Under the pieces are notes generated by a model. That model had not been told where the DNA came from. It did no database searches and saw nothing but the letters and a program-made list of their open reading frames with translations. Positions 33,534-41,682 of a stretch of 64,000 bases of DNA are shown here, one piece after another (position 1 is the stretch's first letter; every line of letters begins with the position of its first letter). Source of the DNA: an uncultured Tateyamaria sp. (lineage in GTDB: Bacteria; Pseudomonadota; Alphaproteobacteria; Rhodobacterales; Rhodobacteraceae); the NCBI RefSeq assembly GCF_947503415.1, contig NZ_CANNDS010000003.1, positions 248,001 to 312,000 of the forward strand, written 5' to 3'. The position numbers and the translations under genes are program-made.

Positions 33534-34524
33534 GGTGCAACTGAGCGGCGTGTCCAAATCCTTCAAGGCAACGAAGGCGTTGATCGACATGGACCTGACC
33601 ATTCCCGATGGCGCCTTTGTTGTGCTTCTGGGGCCAACGGGTGCAGGCAAGACGACCACCCTGCGCCTGATCGCGGGGCTTGAGAAACCGGACGCGGGCC
33701 ATATCAGCATCGGTGGCACGCGCATGGATGGCCTGACGCCTGCACAACGTGATGTGGCGATGGTGTTTCAGCAATACTCGCTCTATCCCCACATGACCGT
33801 GCGCGAGAACCTGGCCTTTCCTCTGCGCTCGCCCATCCTCAAAACACCCGAAGATGAAATCGCTTTTAAAGTCAAAGAGGTAGCAGACGTACTTCACATA
33901 CCGCATAAACTTGACAACAGGGCGACCGAGCTGTCCGGCGGCGAGATGCAGCGCGTCTCCATCGGGCGTGCACTGGTCCGTGATCCGCAGGTTTACCTGA
34001 TGGACGAACCGCTCAGTTCTTTGGACGCCAAGCTGCGCGCCGACCTGCGGATCGAGTTGAAACGTATCCATGCCGAACTCGCGGCCACACTGCTGTACGT
34101 CACCCACGACCAGATCGAAGCCATGACAATGGCCACCCATGTCGGCGTGCTGGACGAGGGACGACTGGTGCAATTCGGCACCCCGCGCGACATCTACGAA
34201 AACCCGAGCACGGCCTATGTGGCCGCCCGTTTGGGGCAGCCCCGCATCAATCTGCTGCCCGTGGGTTTGTTGGGCGAAGACGCCCCGGCAGGCGCGCATC
34301 AGGTCGGTCTGCGCCCGGAAAACATACGCCACGGATCGGGCCGGGATGCCCATGTGGTCCGTGTGGAACATCTGGGCGACCAGACCCGGCTGCACCTGAA
34401 GGTGGCAGACCATGACGTCATCACCCTGACCGATCCACACACCAAACTGAACGCGGGCGAAACGATCCAGATTGCCCCCGATAACCCCGTTTTCTTTGAC
34501 GCCGCCGGCGCGCGCATCACCTGA
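33526..34524 (+). CDS. Sugar ABC transporter ATP-binding protein, second of two
   Basis: The 332-residue protein has Walker A GPTGAGKTTTLRLIAG near residue 37, Q-loop MVFQQYSLYPHMTV, signature LSGGEMQRVSIGRAL, Walker B YLMDEPLSSLDAKLR, and switch THDQIEAMTM. Its regulatory C-terminal domain is shorter than that of its partner. It differs from the first ATPase in the signature (LSGGE against LSGGD) and in the Walker A loop. Both look catalytically complete. The ATG at 33526 overlaps the previous stop (ATGGCTGA), and the kinase gene starts 15 bp after its end. Confidence 0.92.
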   Translation: MAEVQLSGVSKSFKATKALIDMDLTIPDGAFVVLLGPTGAGKTTTLRLIAGLEKPDAGHISIGGTRMDGLTPAQRDVAMVFQQYSLYPHMTVRENLAFPLRSPILKTPEDEIAFKVKEVADVLHIPHKLDNRATELSGGEMQRVSIGRALVRDPQVYLMDEPLSSLDAKLRADLRIELKRIHAELAATLLYVTHDQIEAMTMATHVGVLDEGRLVQFGTPRDIYENPSTAYVAARLGQPRINLLPVGLLGEDAPAGAHQVGLRPENIRHGSGRDAHVVRVEHLGDQTRLHLKVADHDVITLTDPHTKLNAGETIQIAPDNPVFFDAAGARIT

Positions 34525-34539
34525 GAAAGGACATTTCCC

Positions 34540-36162
34540 ATGGCACAATTCGTGAACGCGAAAGAGGATCTGGTCAAAGAGGCGATCGACGGATTGCTGG
34601 CCTGTTCCGGCGGTGCGCTGGCACGGCTCGACGGCTATCCGCATATCAAGGTGGTCTACCGCGCGGATTGGGCCCGTGACCGGGTTGCGCTGATCTCGGG
34701 CGGCGGGTCTGGGCACGAACCGGCGCATGCGGGCTTTGTCGGGCCGGGCATGTTGACGGCGGCGGTCTGTGGCGAGGTGTTTGCCTCGCCCTCGGTCGAG
34801 GCGGTGCTGGCGGGCATCCTTGCCGTCACGGGCGAGGCGGGGTGCCTGCTGATCGTCAAGAACTATACCGGTGACCGGCTGAACTTTGGCCTGGCCGCGG
34901 AACGTGCCCGCGCGTTGGGCCGCAAAGTCGAGATGGTCGTGGTCGATGACGACATTGCGTTGCCCGACTTGCCGCAGCCCCGTGGCGTTGCAGGCACGCT
35001 TTTTGTGCACAAGATCGCGGGCGCAATGGCCGAGACTGGCGCGCAGCTGGATGACGTCGCCGAAGTCGCGCGCCGGGTGATCGAAAACGTGGCCTCAATC
35101 GGCAAGAGCCTCGATACCTGCACTGTGCCGGGCTCTCCGAAAGAGGCGCGGATACCCGCGGGAAAAGCGGAATTGGGGTTGGGCATTCACGGCGAGCCAG
35201 GCGTCGAACAGGTCGATTTCACAGGCGCGTCTCAGGCGATGGACACCGTGCTCGACAAGCTGCGACATCACGCAGGCCGCGGCCCATGCGTCGCGCTGGT
35301 CAACAACCTCGGGTCCACCACGCCGCTCGAAATGTCGGTGCTGTGCCATGGTCTGGCCCAGTCCGGGATTGCCAGCCACGTGATTGGTCCTGCGCCGATG
35401 ATGACATCGCTGGATATGCACGGGTTTTCTGTTTCGCTTTTGCCTGTCGCGGCCGAAGAACTGTCGGCGCTGGCCGCGCCTGTGCCCATGCCAGCCTGGC
35501 CCGGGTTGCAAGCGTTGAGCGACGTGTCGATCACCCCTTTGCCCGATGGATTGACCCCGATCGAACCCATCCCATCCGCGAATGCGCAGACCCATCAGAT
35601 CATCTCGCATGTCGCTGATTTGCTGATCGGGGCGGAGGCAAGCCTGAACGAACTGGACGCGAAATCCGGGGACGGAGATACCGGCAGCACGCTGGCCACG
35701 GCAGCGCGAGCGCTCAAGGACCGGCTGGATGCGATGCCGCTGGCCGACCTGACGCAGCTTTTCCCGGCCTTGGGCAACGAACTGAGCCAGACCATGGGCG
35801 GTTCGTCCGGCGTGATTTTGGCCATATATTTCAACGCCGCCGGTGATGCCTGCGCCGGGGGCGCCCCGGTGCACAAGGCGCTGTCAGACGGGCTGAAACG
35901 GGTCAGTGACGTTGGTGGCGCTCGTGTCGGAGATCGGACCATGATCGATGCGCTTGCGCCAGCGCTTGATGCGATTGGTGACGGCATCGATGCCGCTGCG
36001 CGGGCGGCGCGCGCGGGTGCAGACAGCACGGCAGATATTCACCGTGCAAAAGCGGGTCGGGCTGCGTATGTGCCGTCCGAGAATTTGAAGGGCAACAACG
36101 ATCCTGGTGCCGAGGCGGTCGCGCTGGTCTTTGAAGGATTGGCAAAGGCCATGAAAGGGTAG
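34540..36162 (+). CDS. Dihydroxyacetone kinase-like protein, single-chain DhaK-DhaL
   Basis: This 540-residue protein joins a DhaK domain (residues about 1-325) and a DhaL domain (about 345-540), so it uses ATP directly. DhaK carries the substrate loop SGGGSGHEPAHAGFVG with the ketone-binding His-containing core, and later GLGIHGEPGVEQ. DhaL carries SGDGDTGSTLATAARAL, giving the metal-binding Asp residues, and MGGSSGVILAIYF. Family members phosphorylate dihydroxyacetone, glyceraldehyde, or four-carbon ketoses such as erythrulose. In this operon it likely acts on the short ketose released from the imported sugar; the substrate is not proven. Confidence 0.9.
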   Translation: MAQFVNAKEDLVKEAIDGLLACSGGALARLDGYPHIKVVYRADWARDRVALISGGGSGHEPAHAGFVGPGMLTAAVCGEVFASPSVEAVLAGILAVTGEAGCLLIVKNYTGDRLNFGLAAERARALGRKVEMVVVDDDIALPDLPQPRGVAGTLFVHKIAGAMAETGAQLDDVAEVARRVIENVASIGKSLDTCTVPGSPKEARIPAGKAELGLGIHGEPGVEQVDFTGASQAMDTVLDKLRHHAGRGPCVALVNNLGSTTPLEMSVLCHGLAQSGIASHVIGPAPMMTSLDMHGFSVSLLPVAAEELSALAAPVPMPAWPGLQALSDVSITPLPDGLTPIEPIPSANAQTHQIISHVADLLIGAEASLNELDAKSGDGDTGSTLATAARALKDRLDAMPLADLTQLFPALGNELSQTMGGSSGVILAIYFNAAGDACAGGAPVHKALSDGLKRVSDVGGARVGDRTMIDALAPALDAIGDGIDAAARAARAGADSTADIHRAKAGRAAYVPSENLKGNNDPGAEAVALVFEGLAKAMKG

Positions 36163-36166
36163 GCGT

Positions 36167-37219
36167 TTGAACAAACAGGACACGAAGGCTGGTCTGAAAC
36201 CGACCGTCAATGACATTGCCCGTGTGGCGGGTGTGTCGCTGGCGACGGTGGACCGTGTCCTGAACGCGCGCCCGGGCGTGCGGTCGGTGACCATTGACAA
36301 GGTCAATCAGGCGATTGCCGAACTTGGTTATGTCCGGGACACTGCGGCAGCCAACCTGGCACGGGGCCGTGTCTACAACCTGCTGTTCATCCTACCGGAT
36401 ACCGCCAACGAATTTGTGGTGGCTCTGCGCCATCACGTCACCGAACAGGCCGCAAAGCTGCGGCATCAGCGGACCACGCTGGACACCGTGCGCGTTCCGC
36501 CCTTTGACCCCCAGGCGATTGTGCAGACACTGGACGCCGTCGATGCCAGCCAGACCGATGGGATTGCGGTGTTTGGTCCCGAAACGCCGTCCGTGCGTGA
36601 CGCGGTCAAGCGGGCGCGGGCGCGGGGGATCGTGGTGGTGGCGCTGGTGGCCGATTTGCCCAGTTCAGAACGGGACCACTTTATCGGCGTCGACAATGTT
36701 GCTGCGGGCCGCACTGCGGCGCACCTGATGGGGCGCTTTACCCGGCAACGCGGCCGGGTACTGGTCATTACGGGATCACGTCTGGCGCGTGACCACCTGG
36801 AGCGGCGCAAGGGGTTCGACGCGGTGATGTCGGCCCAGTTCCCCGAACTGGACGTTGTCGCGTCCATCGAGGGGCGGGATGATCCAGATCTGATCCGCAA
36901 GATGTTGCCCGAGGTCTTTGCCGCCTATCCCGATCTGTGCGGCATCTATTCGTCGGCGGCGGGCAATCCGGGGCTGATCCGGTATCTTAGTGAAACCCCG
37001 CATCCCGGCCTTGTGGTGATCGCGCACGAGTTGACGCCCACATCGCGCACGGCGTTGGAGAGCGGCGTGTTTGATGCCATCATCTCGCAGGACACCGGGC
37101 ATCTGGTGCGCTCTGCGGTTCGGTTGATGAAGGCGACTGCCGACCGGCAGCCCATCGATCACACGCAGGAACGCATTCGCATCGATATCTATTTGAAGGA
37201 AAACATGCCCAAGGTTTGA
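36167..37219 (+). CDS. LacI family transcriptional regulator
   Basis: The 350-residue protein starts with the LacI helix-turn-helix (TVNDIARVAGVSLATVDRVLN, residues about 13-33) and hinge (GYVRDTAAANLARGR). A periplasmic-binding-protein-like sugar domain follows (residues about 65-340, with GIAVFGPETPSVRDA and HFIGVDNVAAGRTAAHLMGRF). It begins with TTG, 4 bp after the kinase stop. It is encoded inside the operon it probably controls, and the GGGTCAC-N9-GTGACCC repeat at 28682 is a possible operator. VDRVLN rather than VSRVLN is a known variant of sugar and polyol regulators. Confidence 0.92.
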   Translation: MNKQDTKAGLKPTVNDIARVAGVSLATVDRVLNARPGVRSVTIDKVNQAIAELGYVRDTAAANLARGRVYNLLFILPDTANEFVVALRHHVTEQAAKLRHQRTTLDTVRVPPFDPQAIVQTLDAVDASQTDGIAVFGPETPSVRDAVKRARARGIVVVALVADLPSSERDHFIGVDNVAAGRTAAHLMGRFTRQRGRVLVITGSRLARDHLERRKGFDAVMSAQFPELDVVASIEGRDDPDLIRKMLPEVFAAYPDLCGIYSSAAGNPGLIRYLSETPHPGLVVIAHELTPTSRTALESGVFDAIISQDTGHLVRSAVRLMKATADRQPIDHTQERIRIDIYLKENMPKV

Positions 37220-37241
37220 GGGCGTGGAGGGAGGAGACATC

Positions 37242-38297
37242 ATGAAGACCATCAAGGGCCCGGCGCTGTTTCTGGCGCAGTTCGCGGGTGATGACGCGCC
37301 GTTCAACTCGTGGGACGCGATCACCAAATGGGCGGCCGATTGCGGTTACAAGGGCGTGCAGGTGCCCAGTTGGGACGGGCGGCTCTTTGATCTGGCGCAG
37401 GCGGCAGAGAGCAAGGACTACTGCGATACGTTCAAGGGGCAGGCGGCGGAGAACGGCGTTGAGGTGACCGAGTTGTCGACCCACCTGCAGGGGCAGTTGG
37501 TGGCGGTGCACCCGGCCTATGACGCGGCGTTTGACGGCTTCGCCGCCGAAGAGGTGCGCGGCAATCCCAAGGCACGGCAGGAATGGGCTGTGGATCAGGT
37601 CAAAAAGGCAATCTCCGCCTCGGCCAATATGGGCATCGGCGCGCACGCGACTTTCTCGGGTGCGCTGGCGTGGCCTTATGTGTACCCATGGCCACAGCGG
37701 CCCGCGGGGCTGGTGGAAACCGCGTTTGACGAGTTGGCGGCGCGTTGGCGACCCATTCTGGATCATGCAGAGGAAAACGGCGTCGACATCTGCTATGAGA
37801 TCCATCCGGGCGAGGACCTGCATGATGGCGTTACATTCGAGATGTTCCTCGAGCGAGTGGACAACCACCCACGCTGCAACATGCTCTATGATCCCAGCCA
37901 CTACGTGCTGCAATGCCTTGATTACCTGGACAATATCGACATCTACCGCGATCGCATCCGCATGTTCCACGTCAAGGATGCGGAGTTCAATCCGACAGGT
38001 CGGCAAGGTGTCTATTCCGGCTATCAAAGCTGGGTGGATCGCGCCGGTCGTTTCCGGTCCTTGGGCGATGGCCAGGTCGATTTTGCGGCAGTGTTTTCCA
38101 AGATGGCAGCGAATGATTTTGACGGGTGGGCTGTGGTCGAATGGGAATGTTGTCTGAAACATCCCGAGGACGGCGCGCGGGAAGGGGCACAATTTGTGTC
38201 GGATCACATCATCCGCGTGACCGAACGCGCCTTTGATGACTTTGCCGATGGCGGCACGGACGAAGCCTCTAACCGAAAAATGCTGGGGATTGACTGA
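37242..38297 (+). CDS. Sugar phosphate isomerase/epimerase family protein (AP-endonuclease-2 fold)
   Basis: The 351-residue TIM-barrel protein belongs to the xylose-isomerase-like TIM barrel family. Metal ligands are suggested by DICYEIHPGEDLHDG (Glu near residue 186), NMLYDPSHYVLQ (Asp/His near 220), MFHVKDAEF (His/Asp near 250) and AVVEWECCLKHPEDGA (Glu near 300). Relatives act as epimerases, isomerases or as lyases on 3-keto sugars when paired with Gfo/Idh/MocA dehydrogenases, the arrangement found here. GGAGGGAGGAG before ATG 37242 is a very strong ribosome site. It overlaps the dehydrogenase by 1 bp. Confidence 0.9.
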   Translation: MKTIKGPALFLAQFAGDDAPFNSWDAITKWAADCGYKGVQVPSWDGRLFDLAQAAESKDYCDTFKGQAAENGVEVTELSTHLQGQLVAVHPAYDAAFDGFAAEEVRGNPKARQEWAVDQVKKAISASANMGIGAHATFSGALAWPYVYPWPQRPAGLVETAFDELAARWRPILDHAEENGVDICYEIHPGEDLHDGVTFEMFLERVDNHPRCNMLYDPSHYVLQCLDYLDNIDIYRDRIRMFHVKDAEFNPTGRQGVYSGYQSWVDRAGRFRSLGDGQVDFAAVFSKMAANDFDGWAVVEWECCLKHPEDGAREGAQFVSDHIIRVTERAFDDFADGGTDEASNRKMLGID

Positions 38298-39430
38298 TGG
38301 CGGACCGTATCAAACTTGGCATGGTGGGCGGCGGCAATGACGCCTTTATTGGCGGGGTGCACCGTATTGCCAGCCGCATTGATGATCGGTTTGAGTTGGT
38401 GGCGGGGGCGCTGAGTTCGACGCCTGAGAAGTCGCAGGCCAGTGGCGCGGCTTTGGGGTTGGCCCGCGTCTATGATGACTACAAACAGATGGCGCAACGC
38501 GAGGCGCGGCGGAAAGACGGCATTGATGCCGTCAGCATCGTGACGCCGAACCATGTGCACTATGCCGCCGCGCGCGAGTTTCTGAAGCGTGGCATTCACG
38601 TGATCTGCGACAAGCCGCTGACGTCGACGCTGGCCGATGCCAAGAAGTTGGTGAAGGCGGCCGAGGACAGTGAGGCGCTGTTTATCCTGACGCATAACTA
38701 CACCGGCTATCCGATGGTGCGGCAGGCACGCGAGATGATTGCGAACGGCGATATCGGGAACATTCGCGTGGTGCAGGTGGAATACCCGCAGGACTGGCTG
38801 ACGGTTGAGCAGGATTTCAAACAGGCCGAATGGCGGACCGATCCCGCGCGCTCAGGCGCAGGCGGGTCTACCGGGGATATCGGCACGCATGCGTTTAACC
38901 TTGCCTGCTTTGTCACGGGGTTGGAGGTCGAAAGTTTGGCCGCTGACCTTGAGGCGTTCGTGCCGGGGCGGCAGGTTGATGACAACGGCCATGTCATGCT
39001 GCGCTTTGACGGCGGTGCCAAGGGGATGCTGTGGTGCAGCCAAGTGGCGCCCGGTAATGAGAATGCGCTGCGCATCCGTGTCTATGGCGACAAGGGCGGG
39101 TTGGAATGGGCGCAGGAAGACCCGAACTATCTGTGGCACACGCCGTTTGGAGAGCCTAAGCGCCTGATCACCCGTAATGGTGGTGGAGCAGGGGATGCGG
39201 CGGCGCGTGTGTCCCGTATTCCACCGGGCCACCCAGAGGGATATCTGGAAGGATTCGCCAACATCTATACCGAAGCCGCAACGGCCATCGCCGCCGTGAA
39301 AGCGGGGGAGCCTGTGCCGTCCGAGGTGATCTACCCCACCATCCATGACGGGTTGAAAGGCGTGCAGTTTGTGTCGGCCTGCGTCAAATCCTCGGCCCGC
39401 AATGCGGCGTGGGTGAAGCTCGATCACTGA
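38297..39430 (+). CDS. Gfo/Idh/MocA family oxidoreductase
   Basis: This 377-residue NAD(P)-dependent sugar dehydrogenase has an N-terminal Rossmann motif (LGMVGGGNDAFIGGVHRIAS), the domain mark VTPNHVHYAAAREFLKRGIHVICDKPLT with the conserved Lys of the DKP motif, and the catalytic-face GGSTGDIGTHAFNLACF with the conserved Asp/His. The C-terminal half is the open beta-sheet dimer domain. Members oxidise free sugars, polyols, or the C3 of glycosides. It is the final gene of the operon, and a tRNA-Gly follows after 63 bp. A sugar-oxidising first step is the most likely role. Confidence 0.92.
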   Translation: MADRIKLGMVGGGNDAFIGGVHRIASRIDDRFELVAGALSSTPEKSQASGAALGLARVYDDYKQMAQREARRKDGIDAVSIVTPNHVHYAAAREFLKRGIHVICDKPLTSTLADAKKLVKAAEDSEALFILTHNYTGYPMVRQAREMIANGDIGNIRVVQVEYPQDWLTVEQDFKQAEWRTDPARSGAGGSTGDIGTHAFNLACFVTGLEVESLAADLEAFVPGRQVDDNGHVMLRFDGGAKGMLWCSQVAPGNENALRIRVYGDKGGLEWAQEDPNYLWHTPFGEPKRLITRNGGGAGDAAARVSRIPPGHPEGYLEGFANIYTEAATAIAAVKAGEPVPSEVIYPTIHDGLKGVQFVSACVKSSARNAAWVKLDH

Positions 39431-39493
39431 CAGAACGGGGTGCGGGGCGACTTGACCCGCCCCGGCCCTTGGCATATCCCATTCCCCGGAGCT

Positions 39494-39567
39494 GCGGGCG
39501 TTGTGTAGTGGTAAGACCTTAGCCTTCCAAGCTAATGACGCGGGTTCGATTCCCGCCGCCCGCTCCA
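39494..39567 (+). tRNA. tRNA-Gly (anticodon TCC)
   Basis: The 74-nt gene has acceptor arms GCGGGCG/CGCCCGC, D arm GTGTAGTGGTAAGAC, anticodon stem-loop TTAGC-CTTCCAA-GCTAA giving TCC, T loop GGTTCGATTCC, discriminator T and encoded CCA (39565-39567). It reads GGA and GGG glycine codons. Confidence 0.96.
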
Positions 39568-39652
39568 AACCTTTCCTCCGTGCCATGCTGTCCACTTGAC
39601 CTTACGCGCGCGGTACGGGCATGTGCGGGGTGCAAAAACCGCCGGAGACCGC

Positions 39653-41464
39653 ATGGCCGACCAGATGCCCGCCCCAGTGCCGCCCAACGCTGGCACGCAA
39701 GAGCGCGAAAAATCCAAAAAGATTGGTGCGTTGCGCGCACTATGGCCGTTTGTCCTGCCCTATTGGAAGCTGATGCTGGCGGCTATTGCGGCCCTTGTAT
39801 CGACAGCCATGGTCTCGCTTGCCTTGCCCTTGGCGGTGCGGCGCGTGGTGGACAATTTCAATACCGAACAGTCCGAGATACTTGACCTGTATTTCCTCGC
39901 GGCGATTGGCATCGCCGGGCTTTTGGCGATCGGCACAGCGTTGCGGTATATGCTGGTCACCCGTTTGGGCGAACGGGTCGTGGCCGATATACGCAAAGCG
40001 GTGTTCGACCGTGTGATCGGCATGTCGCCCAGTTTCTACGAAAACATCATGACGGGCGAGGTGCTGAGCCGGATCACCACCGATACCACGCTGATTCTGA
40101 GCGTCATCGGGTCCTCCATCTCAATCGCGCTGCGCAATGTCCTGATCTTCATCGGCGGTCTGATTCTGATGCTGCTGACATCGGCCAAATTGACGGGGCT
40201 GGTCCTGTTGATCGTGCCAGCAGTCATTGTGCCGATCCTCGTGCTGGGTCGCCGTTTGCGTGTGCTGAGCCGGGAAAATCAGGACTGGATTGCAGCGTCT
40301 TCGGGGAAGGCGTCCGAACAGTTGAGTTCGGTCCAGACGGTCCAGGCATTTACCCACGAAGCGGCCAGCCGTGAGATGTTCTCGGACGTAACTGAAGAAA
40401 GCTTTGGCTCGGCCAAGCGGCGGATCACCACACGGGCGCTGATGACGGCCATCGTGATTTTTCTGGTCTTTGTTGGCATCGTTGGGGTGCTGTGGATCGG
40501 CGCGAATGACGTGCGGGCGGACCTGATGACCATGGGTGCACTGATCCAGTTCGTGATCTATGCAGTGATGGTGGCCGGGGGCGTGGCCGCCCTGTCCGAG
40601 ATCATTGGCGAATTGCAGCGTGCTGCAGGGGCGACCGAGCGTCTGGTGGAGTTGCTGCAGACGGAAGATACGGTGCAGGACATCTCTCAACCCGCCCAGC
40701 TTGTGGCCCCCGTCAAAGGCCATATCACATTTCAGGACGTCCGTTTTGCCTATCCTGCCCGGCCTGCAATCAACGCCTTGGACGGGGTCAGTATCGATAT
40801 CCAGCCAGGTGAAACTGTAGCCTTTGTTGGTCCCTCGGGTGCAGGTAAGACCACCATTATTCAGATGCTTCTGCGGTTCTATGATCCGCAGGAAGGGCGT
40901 ATCCTGCTGGACGGCACGGATGTGGCGCAAATGGCGCGCGAGGCATTCCGCCAACATATCGCCCTGGTGCCGCAAGACCCGATTATTTTTGCAGCCTCGG
41001 CTATGGAAAACATCGCGTTTGGTCGTCCTGACGCATCCAGGGCCGAGGTCGAGGCTGCAGCGAAGGCAGCGGCGGCGCACGACTTCATTACCTCCCTGCC
41101 CAACGGGTATGACAGTCCGCTGGGCGAACGCGGTGTGATGCTGTCGGGTGGGCAAAAGCAACGGATCGCCATTGCGCGCGCGATCTTGCGGGATGCACCT
41201 GTGCTGCTGCTGGACGAGGCGACAAGTGCGCTGGATGCGGAAAGCGAACGTGCGGTGCAAGAGGCCGTCGACCGGCTTGCCGAAGGCCGCACAACCCTGA
41301 TCGTTGCGCACCGTCTGGCGACAGTCAAAAAGGCGGATCGCATCGTGGTGCTGGATCAGGGGCGTGTCGTGGCGCAAGGCCCGCATCACCAACTGGTGGC
41401 AGAGGACGGGCTGTACGCAAGGCTCGCCCGCTTGCAGTTCACCGATGGGGTGGCTGCCGAGTAA
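39653..41464 (+). CDS. ABC exporter, fused permease-ATPase (MsbA/LmrA type)
   Basis: The 603-residue protein is a half-transporter that works as a homodimer. Residues about 35-320 form six membrane helices (ABC_membrane), and residues about 355-590 the ATPase, with Walker A GPSGAGKTTIIQML, signature LSGGQKQRIAIARAIL, Walker B LLLDEATSALD and switch VAHRLATVKKAD. Sequence of this type is often annotated as lipid A or multidrug exporter, but the cargo cannot be read from sequence. ATG 39653 (MADQMPAPVPPNAG) follows GGAGA and is preferred over an upstream start inside the tRNA tail region. Confidence 0.93.
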   Translation: MADQMPAPVPPNAGTQEREKSKKIGALRALWPFVLPYWKLMLAAIAALVSTAMVSLALPLAVRRVVDNFNTEQSEILDLYFLAAIGIAGLLAIGTALRYMLVTRLGERVVADIRKAVFDRVIGMSPSFYENIMTGEVLSRITTDTTLILSVIGSSISIALRNVLIFIGGLILMLLTSAKLTGLVLLIVPAVIVPILVLGRRLRVLSRENQDWIAASSGKASEQLSSVQTVQAFTHEAASREMFSDVTEESFGSAKRRITTRALMTAIVIFLVFVGIVGVLWIGANDVRADLMTMGALIQFVIYAVMVAGGVAALSEIIGELQRAAGATERLVELLQTEDTVQDISQPAQLVAPVKGHITFQDVRFAYPARPAINALDGVSIDIQPGETVAFVGPSGAGKTTIIQMLLRFYDPQEGRILLDGTDVAQMAREAFRQHIALVPQDPIIFAASAMENIAFGRPDASRAEVEAAAKAAAAHDFITSLPNGYDSPLGERGVMLSGGQKQRIAIARAILRDAPVLLLDEATSALDAESERAVQEAVDRLAEGRTTLIVAHRLATVKKADRIVVLDQGRVVAQGPHHQLVAEDGLYARLARLQFTDGVAAE

Positions 41465-41534
41465 CCGCCGCGACTGCAGGGCAGGGCGTATCGGCAAACT
41501 GCTTGTGCCGTGTTGCCCTTGTGTCGACCGATTG

Positions 41535-41547
41535 TGACCTAAGGTCA
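41535..41547. promoter_or_regulatory. Palindrome TGACCTAAGGTCA upstream of acyl-CoA synthetase
   Basis: A 13-bp palindrome (6-bp arms, one centre base) lies 135 bp before the acyl-CoA synthetase ATG in an otherwise gene-free 218-bp spacer. A near copy, TGACCTTAGGTTA, is found at 59166-59178 upstream of the GGDEF-EAL gene. It may be a regulator site; the regulator is unknown. Confidence 0.4.
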
Positions 41548-41682
41548 TTTGTTTTGACGCCGCGTCCGCGCCCGGCGGTCGCCCTTGCCATGCTTGATCA
41601 TTGCGGCATTCCACCGCATCTTGTCATGCGAGGGATCATTGCGCCGCACACAAAAATATTGGGCGCTTCAGGGAGGATGACC

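Noticed and set aside
35095..35874. 259-codon minus-strand frame inside the DhaK-DhaL kinase gene
   Set aside because: It is antisense to conserved kinase motifs and has no recognised domain.
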